Source: Scleromatobacter humisilvae (GTDB lineage: Bacteria; Pseudomonadota; Gammaproteobacteria; Burkholderiales; Burkholderiaceae_C). Taken from it: a stretch of 64,000 nt of DNA. Position numbers and translations under genes: made by a program. Location of the stretch: contig NZ_JAJLJH010000007.1 in assembly GCF_023231945.1 (NCBI RefSeq), positions 186,001 through 250,000 on the forward strand, read 5' to 3'. Below the pieces are notes generated by a model, which did not search any database, was not told the DNA's origin, and saw only the letters and a program-made list of their open reading frames with translations. Below, piece after piece: positions 45,878-55,149 of this stretch (position 1 is its first letter; every line of letters starts with the position of its first letter).

Positions 45878-47161
45878 TCAGTTCGACTCCTTGATCAGCC
45901 GCCCGTCGGCCTGCTGGATCGGCCGCGCGTTCATCGGGTACAGCCGCGAGAAGATCGCGACCTGGTCCATCGAGATCGACACGGGCTGCTTCATCACCAT
46001 CCACAGGACGCCCTCGCTGCACGGCGGCGTCGTCAGCGAACCCATGTAGGTGTAGTAGCGCTTGTCGTCGGGGAGCAGTTGCGAGACGTCGATGCGCGTG
46101 CCCGCGCGCACCTCGTCGCCCTTTTCCAGCGGCAGGTTGTTCCACACCGTCTGCACGATGGACTGCGCGCTGCCGCGATCGAGCAGCACGGCGACGACCG
46201 CGATGTGGCCGTCGACGTCCTTGTGCACCAGGTGCGCGACCATGTCGTACTGGCGGCCGTTGATGCGCTCCTCGGACGGACGATGGAAGTGGAACTGCAC
46301 CAGCTCGTAGCGCTTGCCGGTGATCGTGATCGAGTTGCCGGGCTCGACGTTGACCTGCACCGTGTGGCCGTTGTCGATCACGGAGAACCCGCTGGGTCGG
46401 TAGTCGAACTTGATCGGCTCGAGGTCGACGGCAATGCCGCCGCGGATGTCGATCGGGCTCTGGCGCTGGCCGGTCGCGCACTTGCTGAACTCGGGGCGCA
46501 TCCTGCCCCAGGCGTCGGGGCCCTGGTCGCCGCCGTAGTCCCAGTGCGTGGGCAGCAGCGACTGGCCGGCGTTGGCGGCGATGTCGAGGTTGGCGTCGCC
46601 GGCGACGGCCGACGCCGCGCGCCTGGGCTTGCGCGCGGCCGCGACGGCGGTCGCGCTGGGGCGCACCGCGGTGACGACGTTCTCGCCGCTCTCGCCGCGG
46701 TTGGACACCTGCATCGCGAACTTGCCGCCGGCCGCCTGCCGCGCGCCCAGCTTGGCCGCGAGCTTCTCGCGCAGGATGTCCATGTCGCTGAGGCCGGACG
46801 CGCTCGCCCCCGCCTTCGCGACCTCGGCCTTGCCCGGCCTGGCCTCGGCGGCCTTGTCCTCGCCCTTCTTGCCCGCGGCCTTTTCCTCGGCATCCTTCTG
46901 CGCCGACGGATGCGACGCGCTGCCGCGCCACTCGGCGCCGTTGGCCGCGCCCGGCTTCTTCTCGATCGGCCGGCCGCCGATGGCGGTCGCCTCGGGCGCG
47001 CCCGTCTCGCCGCGGCCCACGTCCATCTTGAAGCCGGGCGAGGTCGGGCCGAGCTGGGCGACGACCAGGCCGGCCACCGGCTCGGCGGCCAGCGCCGGGC
47101 CGGCCGCGGCGGCTTGCAGGACGGCGGCGGCGACGAGGGATTGCAGGAAACGAGGCGACAT
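45878..47161 (-). CDS. Alpha-carbonic anhydrase with long N-terminal extension
   Basis: 427 residues: a signal peptide (ALA-AE near 26), then about 175 residues of Ala/Lys/Glu-rich, probably disordered or helical sequence, and the catalytic domain from about 205 (THWDYGG). Zinc ligands His291 and His293 are in QFHFHRPSEE and His310 in VAHLVH. SLTTPPCSEGVLWMV is the usual substrate-pocket motif. It interconverts CO2 and bicarbonate in the periplasm. Ordinary bacterial members are about 220-280 residues, so the extension is notable. Confidence 0.93.
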   Translation of the reverse strand: MSPRFLQSLVAAAVLQAAAAGPALAAEPVAGLVVAQLGPTSPGFKMDVGRGETGAPEATAIGGRPIEKKPGAANGAEWRGSASHPSAQKDAEEKAAGKKGEDKAAEARPGKAEVAKAGASASGLSDMDILREKLAAKLGARQAAGGKFAMQVSNRGESGENVVTAVRPSATAVAAARKPRRAASAVAGDANLDIAANAGQSLLPTHWDYGGDQGPDAWGRMRPEFSKCATGQRQSPIDIRGGIAVDLEPIKFDYRPSGFSVIDNGHTVQVNVEPGNSITITGKRYELVQFHFHRPSEERINGRQYDMVAHLVHKDVDGHIAVVAVLLDRGSAQSIVQTVWNNLPLEKGDEVRAGTRIDVSQLLPDDKRYYTYMGSLTTPPCSEGVLWMVMKQPVSISMDQVAIFSRLYPMNARPIQQADGRLIKESN

Positions 47162-47228
47162 GAGGGCTCCGCACGGACGGTGTGCCCCCTTGAGATCGGC
47201 CGGATCCGCCGAAAATTGAGCGGAGCTT

Positions 47229-47252
47229 GCGTGACAGCGCGCGCTGTTACGC
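47229..47252 (-). terminator. Hairpin across the end of the MFS gene
   Basis: GCGTAACAGC and GCTGTCACGC pair with one mismatch around a GCGC loop. The stem includes the TAA stop of the transporter gene. A short AT-rich tract follows about 15 bases further on. Likely a transcript-end structure. Confidence 0.45.
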
Positions 47253-48467
47253 CTGTTCGCCGGCCAGGACGCCCTTGCGCACGAAGAACCACGCCACGAT
47301 GCCGATGCACGACATCAGCAGCGACGCCAGCGCCAGGTGCAGCGTGGAATGCATCACGAGCGGCGAGATCACGCCGGCGACGAACGCGTTGGCGACGCTG
47401 CCGATGCAGGCCTGCAGCGACGACGCCATGCCGCGCCGCAGGGGCGCCTGGTCCAGCACCAGCAGCGTGACCACGGGCACCATCAGCGCCCAGCCGAACG
47501 AGAACACGCCGATCGGCGGGATCGCCCACCAGGCCTGCGCCGTGAACAGCGCGTTCAGCAGCAGGTTGATCGTCGCGATCGTGAACATGATCGTGAAGCC
47601 GATGCGGATCTGCCGCCCCTTGGTCATCTTGCCGGCCAGCTTGCCCGACAGGAACGCGCCGCCCATGATCCCGCCGATCGTGAACAGGAACAGGAAGAAG
47701 AAGTGCGTGGGCGGCAGGTGCAGCAGGTCGCCGAGGAAGACGGGCGCCGACAGGATGTACAGGAACATGCCGTTGAACGGCACGCCCGAGGCCAGCGCCA
47801 GCGCGAGGAACCGCGGGCTCGAGACCATCTCCCAGTAACCCTTGAGCAGGTGCGCCGGATGGAAGGGCTGCGCCTGCGTGGCGTGCAGCGTCTCGGGCAA
47901 CAGGCGCCAGCTGAGTGTCCACATCACGACGCCGACGAAGGTCAGGAAGACGAATACCGAGTGCCAGCCGAAGTGCACCAGCAGCAGGCCGCCGACGATG
48001 GGCGCGACGGCCGGCGCGACGCCGAAGTAGATCGTCACCTGCGACATCACGCGCTGCGCCTCGTCGGGCGGGAACATGTCGCGGATGATCGCGCGCCCCA
48101 CCACCATGCTGGCGCCCGAGCTCATGCCCTGCACGAGCCGGAAGAAGATCAGGTGGCCCACCGTCTGCGACAGCGCGCAGCCCAGCGACGACAACGTGAA
48201 GACGGCGATGCCCCACAGCACCACGGGCCGGCGGCCGAAGCTGTCGGCCAGCGCGCCGTGGAAAAGGTTCATCACGGCAAAGCCGAACAGGTAGGCCGAC
48301 AGCGTCTGCTGCATCTGCACGGGCGTCGCGTCGAGCGAGCGCGCGATGCCCGAGAACGCCGGGATGTACGTGTCGATGGAGAACGCGCCCAGCATGCCCA
48401 GGCAGGCGAGCAGCGCCGCGAGCGCCGAGCGGGGTCGGCGCCAGAGCGTGGCGGCGTCAGGATTCAT
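47247..48467 (-). CDS. Bcr/CflA-family MFS drug efflux transporter
   Basis: 406 residues with 12 hydrophobic segments. The motif DTYIPAFSGIA in helix 1 and GALADSFGRRPVVLWG in the loop between helices 2 and 3 are typical of the drug:H+ antiporter group (bicyclomycin/chloramphenicol type). The loop 4/5 region QGMSSGASMVVGRAIIRD also fits. Starts 59 bases after the RNase P RNA gene on the same strand and may be read from its promoter or its own. Confidence 0.92.
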   Translation of the reverse strand: MNPDAATLWRRPRSALAALLACLGMLGAFSIDTYIPAFSGIARSLDATPVQMQQTLSAYLFGFAVMNLFHGALADSFGRRPVVLWGIAVFTLSSLGCALSQTVGHLIFFRLVQGMSSGASMVVGRAIIRDMFPPDEAQRVMSQVTIYFGVAPAVAPIVGGLLLVHFGWHSVFVFLTFVGVVMWTLSWRLLPETLHATQAQPFHPAHLLKGYWEMVSSPRFLALALASGVPFNGMFLYILSAPVFLGDLLHLPPTHFFFLFLFTIGGIMGGAFLSGKLAGKMTKGRQIRIGFTIMFTIATINLLLNALFTAQAWWAIPPIGVFSFGWALMVPVVTLLVLDQAPLRRGMASSLQACIGSVANAFVAGVISPLVMHSTLHLALASLLMSCIGIVAWFFVRKGVLAGEQA

Positions 48468-48526
48468 GGATCAGGATGCGGCTCGTTGGCGGCCCGCCGT
48501 CGAGAGCGTGCCGCGCTGGAATTAAT

Positions 48527-48872
48527 GTGAGGCGAGCCGATAGGCCGGATTCTGTGCGTCGCACGAGCCCTTGCGAGCCTGTGCGCCGTGACCGCCATTC
48601 GTCTGGGCCGGCTGTCGCCAGCACGGCTCGATGCCATCTACCCGCGGACTCCCCGGGCCAGGTCGACGTCCGCCTACTTGATGTTGCTGCGCGCAGAGAT
48701 TGCCCGTTTCACCCGAACTGAATCGGCTCGTCTCTGTTGCTCTGATCCTCGCCTTCGCGCCTTTCGGCCCTCGGCGGGCAGCCGTTAGCTGCTGCGTTGC
48801 CCTGTGCAGTCCGGACCTTCCTCCAGTACAGCCTTTCGGCCGGTGTACCAGCGGCGGTCTGGCTCGCCTCAC
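48527..48872 (-). ncRNA. rnpB: RNase P RNA, class A
   Basis: About 346 bases on the minus strand. The two ends pair perfectly (GTGAGGCGAGCC with GGCTCGCCTCAC), forming P1. Conserved core elements occur in order: GAGGAAGGTCCGGACT, CACAGGGCA, CGGGTGAAACGG, and ACGCACAGAATCCGGCCTATCGG near the 3' end. This ribozyme trims tRNA 5' leaders. The first bases of the RNA overlap the TGA stop of the upstream acetyltransferase gene, so its promoter must lie inside that gene. Confidence 0.96.
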
Positions 48873-49360
48873 GGCTCGATTGTCCCATGCGGCGCGTCGC
48901 CGAGCGGCACGCGGGGGCAAGCGGGCCGCTCGAAGTGGTTGTCCCACTCGGTGCGATCCACGAGCGCGAAGCCGCGACGTTCGTAGAAGCGGTTGGCCGC
49001 GCTTTCGCGCAGCGCCGTCACGCGCACGCGCAGGCCGCGCGCGTCGGCGTCGGCGAGCACGTCGGCCATCACCTCCGCGCCGACGCCGCGCCCCTGGGCC
49101 GCCGGCGCGACGTAGAGATGATCGAGCAGCAGGCCGTCGCCCTGCGGCCGCACGACGACGAAGCCCACACGCTGGCCGTCGACCACGATGTGACGCGTCC
49201 AGGCCGCGTCGAAACCCGCCACGAAGCGGCCGCGTGCACGTTGCGGATCGAAGCGGCCGAGCCGCTCCAGGCTTTCGCGCATCGCGGCGATGCGCATCGC
49301 GACCAGCGCCTCGGCGTCGTCCGCGACCGCCGGCTCGAAGGCGACGGCGACGGCGCTCAA
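48869..49360 (-). CDS. GNAT-family acetyltransferase
   Basis: 163 residues from a TTG start that overlaps the pyrC stop (TTGA). The next in-frame ATG would remove the first strand of the domain. The acetyl-CoA motif is [17 protein letters not shown] (Q/RxxGxG/A), followed by [15 protein letters not shown]. Substrate unknown. The stop codon lies within the first bases of rnpB. Confidence 0.88.
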   Translation of the reverse strand: MSAVAVAFEPAVADDAEALVAMRIAAMRESLERLGRFDPQRARGRFVAGFDAAWTRHIVVDGQRVGFVVVRPQGDGLLLDHLYVAPAAQGRGVGAEVMADVLADADARGLRVRVTALRESAANRFYERRGFALVDRTEWDNHFERPACPRVPLGDAPHGTIEP

Positions 49361-50394
49361 GCCTGCTTCCAGCCCAGCGTCTCGCCACCGCGCAGCGGCT
49401 TGAGCAGCGCGTCGCCGAACGGCACGCTGGCGGGCAGCTCGTAGCTCTCGCGACGCAGCGTCACGGTGCCGGTGTTGCGCGGCAGGCCGTAGAAGTCGGG
49501 GCCATGGTGGCTCGCGAAGCCCTCGAGCTTGTCGAGCGCGCCGGCGGCGTCGAAGGCCTCGGCGTAGAGTTCCAGCGCGGACAGCGCCGTGAAGCAGCCA
49601 GCGCCGCACACCGAGGCCTCCTTCATCACCGACGCGTGCGGCGCGCTGTCGGTGCCGAGGAAGAACTTGTCGCTGCCCGACGTCGCCGCGGCCACCAGCG
49701 CCTGGCGATGCACCTCGCGCTTGAGCACGGGCAGGCAGTAGTAGTGCGGACGCAGCCCGCCCATGAAGATCGCGTTGCGGTTATAGAGCAGGTGGTGCGC
49801 GGTGATGGTCGCCGCGGTGAACGCGTTGGACTCGGCGACGTACTGCGCGGCTTCCTTGGTGGTGATGTGCTCGAACACCACCTTCAGCTCGGGCAGGTCG
49901 CGCCGCAGCGGCTCGAACACGTCGTCGATGAACACGGCCTCGCGGTCGAACAGGTCGATGTCGGGGCTGGTGACCTCGCCGTGCACCAGCAGCTTGATGC
50001 CTTCGCGCTGCATCGCCTCCAGCGTCCTGTAGGTCTTGCGCAGGTCGGTGACGCCGGCGTCGGAGTTGGTCGTCGCGCCTGCGGGATAGAGCTTGACGGC
50101 GACGATGCCGGCGTCCTTCGCGCGCTTGATCTCGTCGGGCGGCAGGTTGTCGGTCAGGTACAGCGTCATCAGCGGCTCGAACGTGCTGCCCTCGGGCAGC
50201 GCGGCCAGGATGCGTTCGCGATACGCCACGGCCTGTGCGGTCGTCGTGATTGGCGGGCGCAGGTTGGGCATGATGATCGCGCGGCCGAACTGGCGCGCCG
50301 TGTAGGGCACCACGGCCGCCATCGCGGCGCCGTCGCGGATGTGGAGGTGCCAGTCGTCGGGCGTCTGGATGGAGAGTTCGTTGAGCGTCGTCAT
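49357..50394 (-). CDS. pyrC: Dihydroorotase
   Basis: 345 residues from [10 protein letters not shown]. The metal site [10 protein letters not shown] opens the barrel, with [14 protein letters not shown] (the modified lysine), LVHGEV and LGTDSAPH for further ligands. PyrC closes carbamoyl aspartate to dihydroorotate in pyrimidine synthesis. This is the class II (E. coli-like) form. Its stop overlaps the start of the acetyltransferase gene. Confidence 0.97.
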   Translation of the reverse strand: MTTLNELSIQTPDDWHLHIRDGAAMAAVVPYTARQFGRAIIMPNLRPPITTTAQAVAYRERILAALPEGSTFEPLMTLYLTDNLPPDEIKRAKDAGIVAVKLYPAGATTNSDAGVTDLRKTYRTLEAMQREGIKLLVHGEVTSPDIDLFDREAVFIDDVFEPLRRDLPELKVVFEHITTKEAAQYVAESNAFTAATITAHHLLYNRNAIFMGGLRPHYYCLPVLKREVHRQALVAAATSGSDKFFLGTDSAPHASVMKEASVCGAGCFTALSALELYAEAFDAAGALDKLEGFASHHGPDFYGLPRNTGTVTLRRESYELPASVPFGDALLKPLRGGETLGWKQA

Positions 50395-50438
50395 GGCGAC
50401 GATTTTCGCACCGTCCACTGTTCGGGCAATATGCCGGG

Positions 50439-50963
50439 ATGAGCATCCCGACCTTCCGCATCGCCGACCCCGTGGCCGACCGGGCCGCGCTGATCGAGCT
50501 CAACGTCGCGCACGTCGCCTGGGTCTTCTCCGAGATCCAGAAGCAGTGGGGCCTGACGGCGCGCGACATCCTGGGCGCCGAGCCCGCCGACTACGTGCCC
50601 ACCATCATCGACAAGGTCTGCGGCGACTCCCCGCCGCGCGGCGTGTTCTACCTCGTCGAACGGGACGGACAGGCGCTGGCCATGGGCGGCCTGCGGCACA
50701 GCGAGGACGGCATCGCCGAGCTGAAGCGCGTCTTCGTGCGCCCGTCGGGCCGCGGCCGCCGCCTGGGCGAGGCGATCACCCTGCGCCTGATCGCCGACGC
50801 GCGCGCCTTCGGCTATCGCCACGTGCGGCTGGACACCCTGCCCTTCATGCACACCGCGCAGGCGCTCTACGAATCGCTGGGTTTCGTCGACTGCGCGCCC
50901 TACCCGATCGAGATGCCGGAGGCGTTCCGGTCGCACATCCGCTACATGGCCCTGGCGCTTTGA
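50439..50963 (+). CDS. GNAT-family acetyltransferase
   Basis: 174 residues. The motif [18 protein letters not shown] binds acetyl-CoA, and [15 protein letters not shown] is the usual C-terminal feature. N-terminal phrase [17 protein letters not shown] is normal for the fold. Divergent from pyrC, with 44 bases between the starts. Substrate unknown. Confidence 0.9.
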   Translation: MSIPTFRIADPVADRAALIELNVAHVAWVFSEIQKQWGLTARDILGAEPADYVPTIIDKVCGDSPPRGVFYLVERDGQALAMGGLRHSEDGIAELKRVFVRPSGRGRRLGEAITLRLIADARAFGYRHVRLDTLPFMHTAQALYESLGFVDCAPYPIEMPEAFRSHIRYMALAL

Positions 50964-51060
50964 AACGTGGGGGACGTCGCTTGAATCCGGCGTGAATCCG
51001 GGCGCGTAATCGGGACGCCGGCGTGCGCCAAATCCGCCGGGCAACTCGAAGGAGACATCC

Positions 51061-51453
51061 ATGAACGACGCGCTCACCTTGATCCAGACCGCCTACGGCT
51101 GCTTCGGCCGCGGCGACATCCCTGCCCTGCTCGCGCTGACGACGCCCGACGTCGACTGGCAGTTCCACGGCGACCACGACGCCGGCTACACCGGCCGCGT
51201 CAGCGGGCACGCGCAGGTGGGCGAGTGGTTCGGCGAGGTCGCGCGCCTGGACGACATCCAGGCCTTCGAGCCGCGCGAGTTCCTCGCCGGCGCCGACCAC
51301 GTCACCGTCATCGGCCACGAACGCACGATCGCGCGCGCCACCGGCCGCGTGTTCGAGACGCCGTGGGTGCACGTCTGGCAACTGCGCGACGGCCGCATCG
51401 CGCGCTTCACCGGCTTCTTCGACACCCAGGCCGCCGCCGAGGCCCGGCGATGA
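51061..51453 (+). CDS. SnoaL-like / NTF2-family protein
   Basis: 130 residues with the family pattern: LIQTAYGCFGRGDIPALLALTTPDVDWQFHG, then GHAQVGEWFGEV and a C-terminal VHVWQLRDGRIARFTGFFDT. The cone-shaped fold is used for isomerases, cyclases and ligand binding. No catalytic role can be assigned. A GAAGGAGA site precedes the ATG. Confidence 0.88.
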   Translation: MNDALTLIQTAYGCFGRGDIPALLALTTPDVDWQFHGDHDAGYTGRVSGHAQVGEWFGEVARLDDIQAFEPREFLAGADHVTVIGHERTIARATGRVFETPWVHVWQLRDGRIARFTGFFDTQAAAEARR

Positions 51454-51569
51454 GCCGCCGCTTCGTCCACGTCACGCCCTGGAAACCCGAGGGTGCGATG
51501 CGCAGCGGCGGCGAGGGACTGGCGCGCCACCCGGCGACATTGCCGGCGCGACTCGCGCCCGCACACTGA
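51450..51569 (+). CDS. Possible 39-residue peptide overlapping the SnoaL gene end
   Basis: An ATG overlaps the SnoaL stop (ATGA) and opens 39 codons ending in TGA. The product is basic, with no recognised motif. The stop/start overlap is the only support, so this may be chance in a GC-rich frame. Confidence 0.2.
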   Translation: MSRRFVHVTPWKPEGAMRSGGEGLARHPATLPARLAPAH

Positions 51570-51599
51570 AACGCCGGACGTTTCCGGCGCTGGCGTTCG

Positions 51600-51699
51600 G
51601 CTGTCTCGAGCGAAGCTCAAGGGAGCGGTCGATCCGGCTCTGCCGGTCGACTCGCGGCCGGCCCCCTCGGGGGCAGGGAGCGCCAGCGACCGTGGGGGT
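51600..51699 (-). repeat. C-tract/G-tract hairpin element, copy C (after gltL)
   Basis: On the minus strand it starts 1 base after the gltL stop: ACCCCCACGGTCGC, then the core CCTGCCCCCGAGGGGGCC. A second stem pairs GTCGACCGGC with GCCGGATCGAC (one mismatch), and a short GAGCTTCGCTC hairpin closes it. Same orientation and placement as the other copies. Confidence 0.65.
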
Positions 51700-52434
51700 T
51701 CAATGTTGAAGGATCTTCGAGAGGAATTCCTTGGCCCGCGGCGAGCGCGCCTCGGGCTTGCCGAAGAAGTCGGCGCTGGAGCAGTCCTCGACGATCTTGC
51801 CGGCATCCATGAAGATCACCTTGTTGCTGACGCGCTTGGCGAAGCCCATCTCGTGCGTCACGCACATCATGGTCATGCCTTCGTGAGCCAGGCCCACCAT
51901 CACGTCCAGCACCTCGCCGACCATCTCGGGGTCGAGCGCGGACGTCGGCTCGTCGAACAGCATCACGATCGGATCCATCGACAGCGCGCGGGCGATCGCC
52001 ACGCGCTGCTGCTGGCCGCCGGACAGCTGGCCGGGGAACTTGTCCTTGTGCGCGGACAGGCCCACGCGATCGAGCATCTTCATGCCGCGCTTGAGCGACT
52101 CGTCCTTGCTGCGACCCAGCACCTTGATCTGCGCCAGCGTCAGGTTGTCGGTGATCGACAGGTGCGGGAACAGCTCGAAATGCTGGAACACCATGCCCAC
52201 GCGCGAGCGCAGCTTGGGCAGGTTGGTCTTCTTGTCGGTGATGGACGTGCCGTCGACGACGATGTCGCCCTGCTGGATCGGCTCGAGCGCGTTGACCGTC
52301 TTGATCAGCGTCGACTTGCCCGAGCCCGACGGGCCGCAGACGACGACGACGTCGCCCTTGTTGATCGTCGTCGTGCAGTCCGTCAGCACCTGGAAGCTGC
52401 CGTACCACTTGGAGATGTTCTTGATGTCGATCAT
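51700..52434 (-). CDS. gltL: Glutamate/aspartate-type ABC importer, ATPase
   Basis: 244 residues. Walker [11 protein letters not shown]-loop VFQHFELFP, signature [15 protein letters not shown], Walker [15 protein letters not shown] and switch His in CVTHEMGF are all intact. Polar amino acid uptake ATPase of the GltL/GlnQ type, last gene of the importer operon, 10 bases after gltK. Confidence 0.95.
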   Translation of the reverse strand: MIDIKNISKWYGSFQVLTDCTTTINKGDVVVVCGPSGSGKSTLIKTVNALEPIQQGDIVVDGTSITDKKTNLPKLRSRVGMVFQHFELFPHLSITDNLTLAQIKVLGRSKDESLKRGMKMLDRVGLSAHKDKFPGQLSGGQQQRVAIARALSMDPIVMLFDEPTSALDPEMVGEVLDVMVGLAHEGMTMMCVTHEMGFAKRVSNKVIFMDAGKIVEDCSSADFFGKPEARSPRAKEFLSKILQH

Positions 52435-52444
52435 GGGGTCGCTC

Positions 52445-53140
52445 TCAACGGATGATCTGGATCTTTGCCTGCAGGCGACGCACCAGCATCGACAGGCTGA
52501 AGGAGATGACGAAGTAGCCCACCGCGGCCAGCAGGTACATCTCGGCCGGGCGGTTGAACAGGTTGCCGACCGTCTGGAAGCCCTTGAGCCAGTCGGACGC
52601 GCCGATGGCGTAGACCAGCGAGGTGTCCTGGAACAGCACCACGGTCTGCGTGAGCAGCACGGGCAGCATGTTGCGGAAGGCCTGTGGCAGCACGACCAGG
52701 CGCATGCACTGCGCATAGGTCATGCCCACCGCGTAGCCGGCATAGCTCTGGCCGCGCGGCACCGACTGGATGCCGGCGCGCATGATCTCCGAATAGTAGG
52801 CCGCCTCGAAGAACGTGAAGGTGATGACCGCCGCGAACTCCGGCCGATGGTTCTCGCCGAAGCTGCCCGCGATCATCGAATAGAAGGACTGCGGGATCAG
52901 CAGGTAGAACCACAGGATCACCATCACCAGCGGGATCGACCGCAGCAGGTCGACATAGACCGTGGCGACGCGCTGCATCCAGCGCACCGACGACAGCCGC
53001 ATCAGCGCGATCAGCGTGCCCAGCGCCGTGCCGCCGATTGCCGCGACGGCCGTCAGCTGCACCGAGTACTCGAACGTCGAGAGCAGGTTGGACCGGATGA
53101 CGTCCGACGTGAGGAACGAGAAATCGAGATTGAGCGCCAC
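52445..53140 (-). CDS. gltK: Glutamate/aspartate-type ABC importer, permease GltK
   Basis: 231 residues with about five membrane helices and the ATPase-coupling loop [24 protein letters not shown] (EAA motif). It pairs with GltJ to form the channel. Its ATG directly follows the gltJ stop. Confidence 0.93.
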   Translation of the reverse strand: MALNLDFSFLTSDVIRSNLLSTFEYSVQLTAVAAIGGTALGTLIALMRLSSVRWMQRVATVYVDLLRSIPLVMVILWFYLLIPQSFYSMIAGSFGENHRPEFAAVITFTFFEAAYYSEIMRAGIQSVPRGQSYAGYAVGMTYAQCMRLVVLPQAFRNMLPVLLTQTVVLFQDTSLVYAIGASDWLKGFQTVGNLFNRPAEMYLLAAVGYFVISFSLSMLVRRLQAKIQIIR

Positions 53141-53902
53141 TTACTTGCCCCCCATCGCGGTGCTGAGGCGGGTGCGCCGCTCGATGAAGACCGCCAGGCG
53201 ATTGATCGCGAGCGCGGAGATCACGTAGAAGACGGTCGCCACGAAATACATCGTCCCGTGGGCGGAGGTCTGCTCGCCGGCCTGGATCGAGGTCCAGATC
53301 AGCTCGGGCACGCTGATGGCGTAGGCAACCGACGAGTTCTTGATGATGTTCATCGACTCCGACGTCAGCGTCGGCAGCACCACCCGCAGGCCGACCGGCA
53401 ACAGCACGTAGCGGTAGGTCTGCGCCAGCGTCAGGCCCATCGCGAGGCCGGCGTAGCGCTGGCCCTTCGGAATGGTGGCGATGCCCGCCTTGACCTGCTG
53501 CGCGACGCGCGCCGAGGTAAACAGGCCCAGCCCGACGCAGGCGAGCGTCGCGTACGACACCGCCTTCAACGACGGGAAGATCTCGGGCAGGACGAAGGCC
53601 CAGATGAACAGCTGCACCAGCACCGGCACGTTGCGGAACAGCTCCGTCCACGCCTCGCCGAACAGCACGGCGGCCCTGTTCGGCAGCGTGCGCATGACGC
53701 CGATCACCAGCCCGACCGCGAGCGCGATCACCAGCGCCACCAGCGCCACGAGGAGCGTCCAGCCCCAGCCGTGGATCATCCACTGCAGGTAGGTCATGTC
53801 GCCCTTGCCCGGGGCGAAGCAGGACGGGTAGACCGTCGGCTCGTCGATGCTCGTGCACATCAACGTCGCGCTGTCCTTGATCTGAGCCAGCAAGTTGCTC
53901 AC
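53141..53902 (-). CDS. gltJ: Glutamate/aspartate-type ABC importer, permease GltJ
   Basis: 253 residues with a periplasmic segment holding two Cys near the N-terminus, then five helices. The EAA loop is AMGLTLAQTYRYVLLPVGLRVVLP. Channel partner of GltK. A hairpin lies between it and the binding protein gene, a common way to lower expression of membrane subunits. Confidence 0.93.
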   Translation of the reverse strand: MSNLLAQIKDSATLMCTSIDEPTVYPSCFAPGKGDMTYLQWMIHGWGWTLLVALVALVIALAVGLVIGVMRTLPNRAAVLFGEAWTELFRNVPVLVQLFIWAFVLPEIFPSLKAVSYATLACVGLGLFTSARVAQQVKAGIATIPKGQRYAGLAMGLTLAQTYRYVLLPVGLRVVLPTLTSESMNIIKNSSVAYAISVPELIWTSIQAGEQTSAHGTMYFVATVFYVISALAINRLAVFIERRTRLSTAMGGK

Positions 53903-54029
53903 CCTCGACTCCTCGTTGGCCGGACTCGCTTCGATGCGGCCCCGCTGCGGCCGGACTGGGTCCGGCCCTCTGAATTGTGCAGCGTGCGGGCCCGTCGCCG
54001 GGTCCGCACGCGATCATGCTCTCGAACGC

Positions 54030-54062
54030 GGCCGCCGCGCGCGTCACGCGCGCGTGGCGGCC
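54030..54062 (-). terminator. Hairpin between gltI and gltJ
   Basis: On the minus strand, 7 bases after the gltI stop, GGCCGC-CA-CGCGCGC pairs with GCGCGCG-GCGGCC, with a 2-base bulge and a short loop. No T-run follows, so it is more likely a partial terminator or an mRNA-protecting stem that makes the binding protein more abundant than the permeases. Confidence 0.5.
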
Positions 54063-54069
54063 GGCGCCA

Positions 54070-54969
54070 TCACTTCTTGGCGGCCAGTTGCTCGGTGGTC
54101 ATGTTGTTCGGATTGGCCCAGGCGGCCTTGGTGTACTCCGACGCCGGCAGGCCGACCTTGGTGTTGGTCGGCGGGATCGCCTGCATGAACCACTTGTCGT
54201 ACAGCTTGGCCATCTCGCCGGACTTCTCCATGCCGTCGATGGTCTTGTTGACCGCGGCCAGGAAGGCCGGGTCGTCCTTGCGCACCATGATCGCGATCGG
54301 CTCGACCGACAGGGCCGGGCCGACGGTGTGGTAGTCGGCCGGGGTCTTGGACTTGGAGGCCAGGCCCATGACGATCTGGCCGTCCATCACGAACGCGTCG
54401 GCGCGGCCGCTCTCGAGCAGTTGGAAGCTGTCGGCGTGGTCCTTGCCGAACACTTCCTTGAAGTCGAGGCCGGTGGCGCGCTCGTTCTTGCGCAGCAGCT
54501 GCACGGAGGTGGTGCCGGTGGTGGTGGCCACGCTCTTGCCGTTCAGGTCCTTGATGTCCTTGATGCCCGAGTTGACCTTGGTCAGGATGCGCACTTCCTC
54601 GACATAGGCGGTGTGCGCGAAGGCGACGTCCTTGGCACGCTGCTCGTTGTTGGTGGTGGAGCCGCACTCGATGTCGACGGTGCCGTTCTGCACCAGCGGG
54701 ATGCGGTTGGCCGAGGTCACTTCGGTGTACTTGACTTCGATCTTCTTGCCCATCGACTTGCCGATGTCGTCGATCACGCGCTGGCACAGCTCGACGTGGA
54801 AGCCCGTGTACTTGCCCTCGCCGAGGGTGTACGACAGCGCGCCGGACGAACCGCGCACGCCCATCACCACGGCGCCCGTGTCCTTGATCTTCTTCAGCGT
54901 GTCGGTGGTCTGCGCCTGGGCGGCAACGGCCGCGGCAAGCAGCGTGGCGACCAAAAGGGACTTCTTCAT
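54070..54969 (-). CDS. gltI: Amino acid ABC transporter solute-binding protein GltI
   Basis: 299 residues, start MKKSLLVATLL, signal peptide cut near AQA-QT. Class 3 periplasmic binding fold, with TSANRIPLVQNGTVDIECGSTTNN, the usual glutamate/aspartate-binding signature. Delivers substrate to GltJK. It follows a second binding protein gene on the same strand, separated by 180 bases that include a small hairpin and probably its own promoter. Confidence 0.94.
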   Translation of the reverse strand: MKKSLLVATLLAAAVAAQAQTTDTLKKIKDTGAVVMGVRGSSGALSYTLGEGKYTGFHVELCQRVIDDIGKSMGKKIEVKYTEVTSANRIPLVQNGTVDIECGSTTNNEQRAKDVAFAHTAYVEEVRILTKVNSGIKDIKDLNGKSVATTTGTTSVQLLRKNERATGLDFKEVFGKDHADSFQLLESGRADAFVMDGQIVMGLASKSKTPADYHTVGPALSVEPIAIMVRKDDPAFLAAVNKTIDGMEKSGEMAKLYDKWFMQAIPPTNTKVGLPASEYTKAAWANPNNMTTEQLAAKK

Positions 54970-55149
54970 GTGAGCTCCTGGATTATTCGAAAGAGACGGG
55001 TTGCAGGTCGTTGGCGCGCGGCCAATCATGGAAAAGGGGCCCGTGACGTGCAAGGGTCGACCTTGCGCCGGGCTTAACCGAGTCTAGGTTCTCTGGGCGG
55101 GCGGCACCGTTCGTGAAAGCACGTACCGGGCCACACCATTGTGGTGCTA

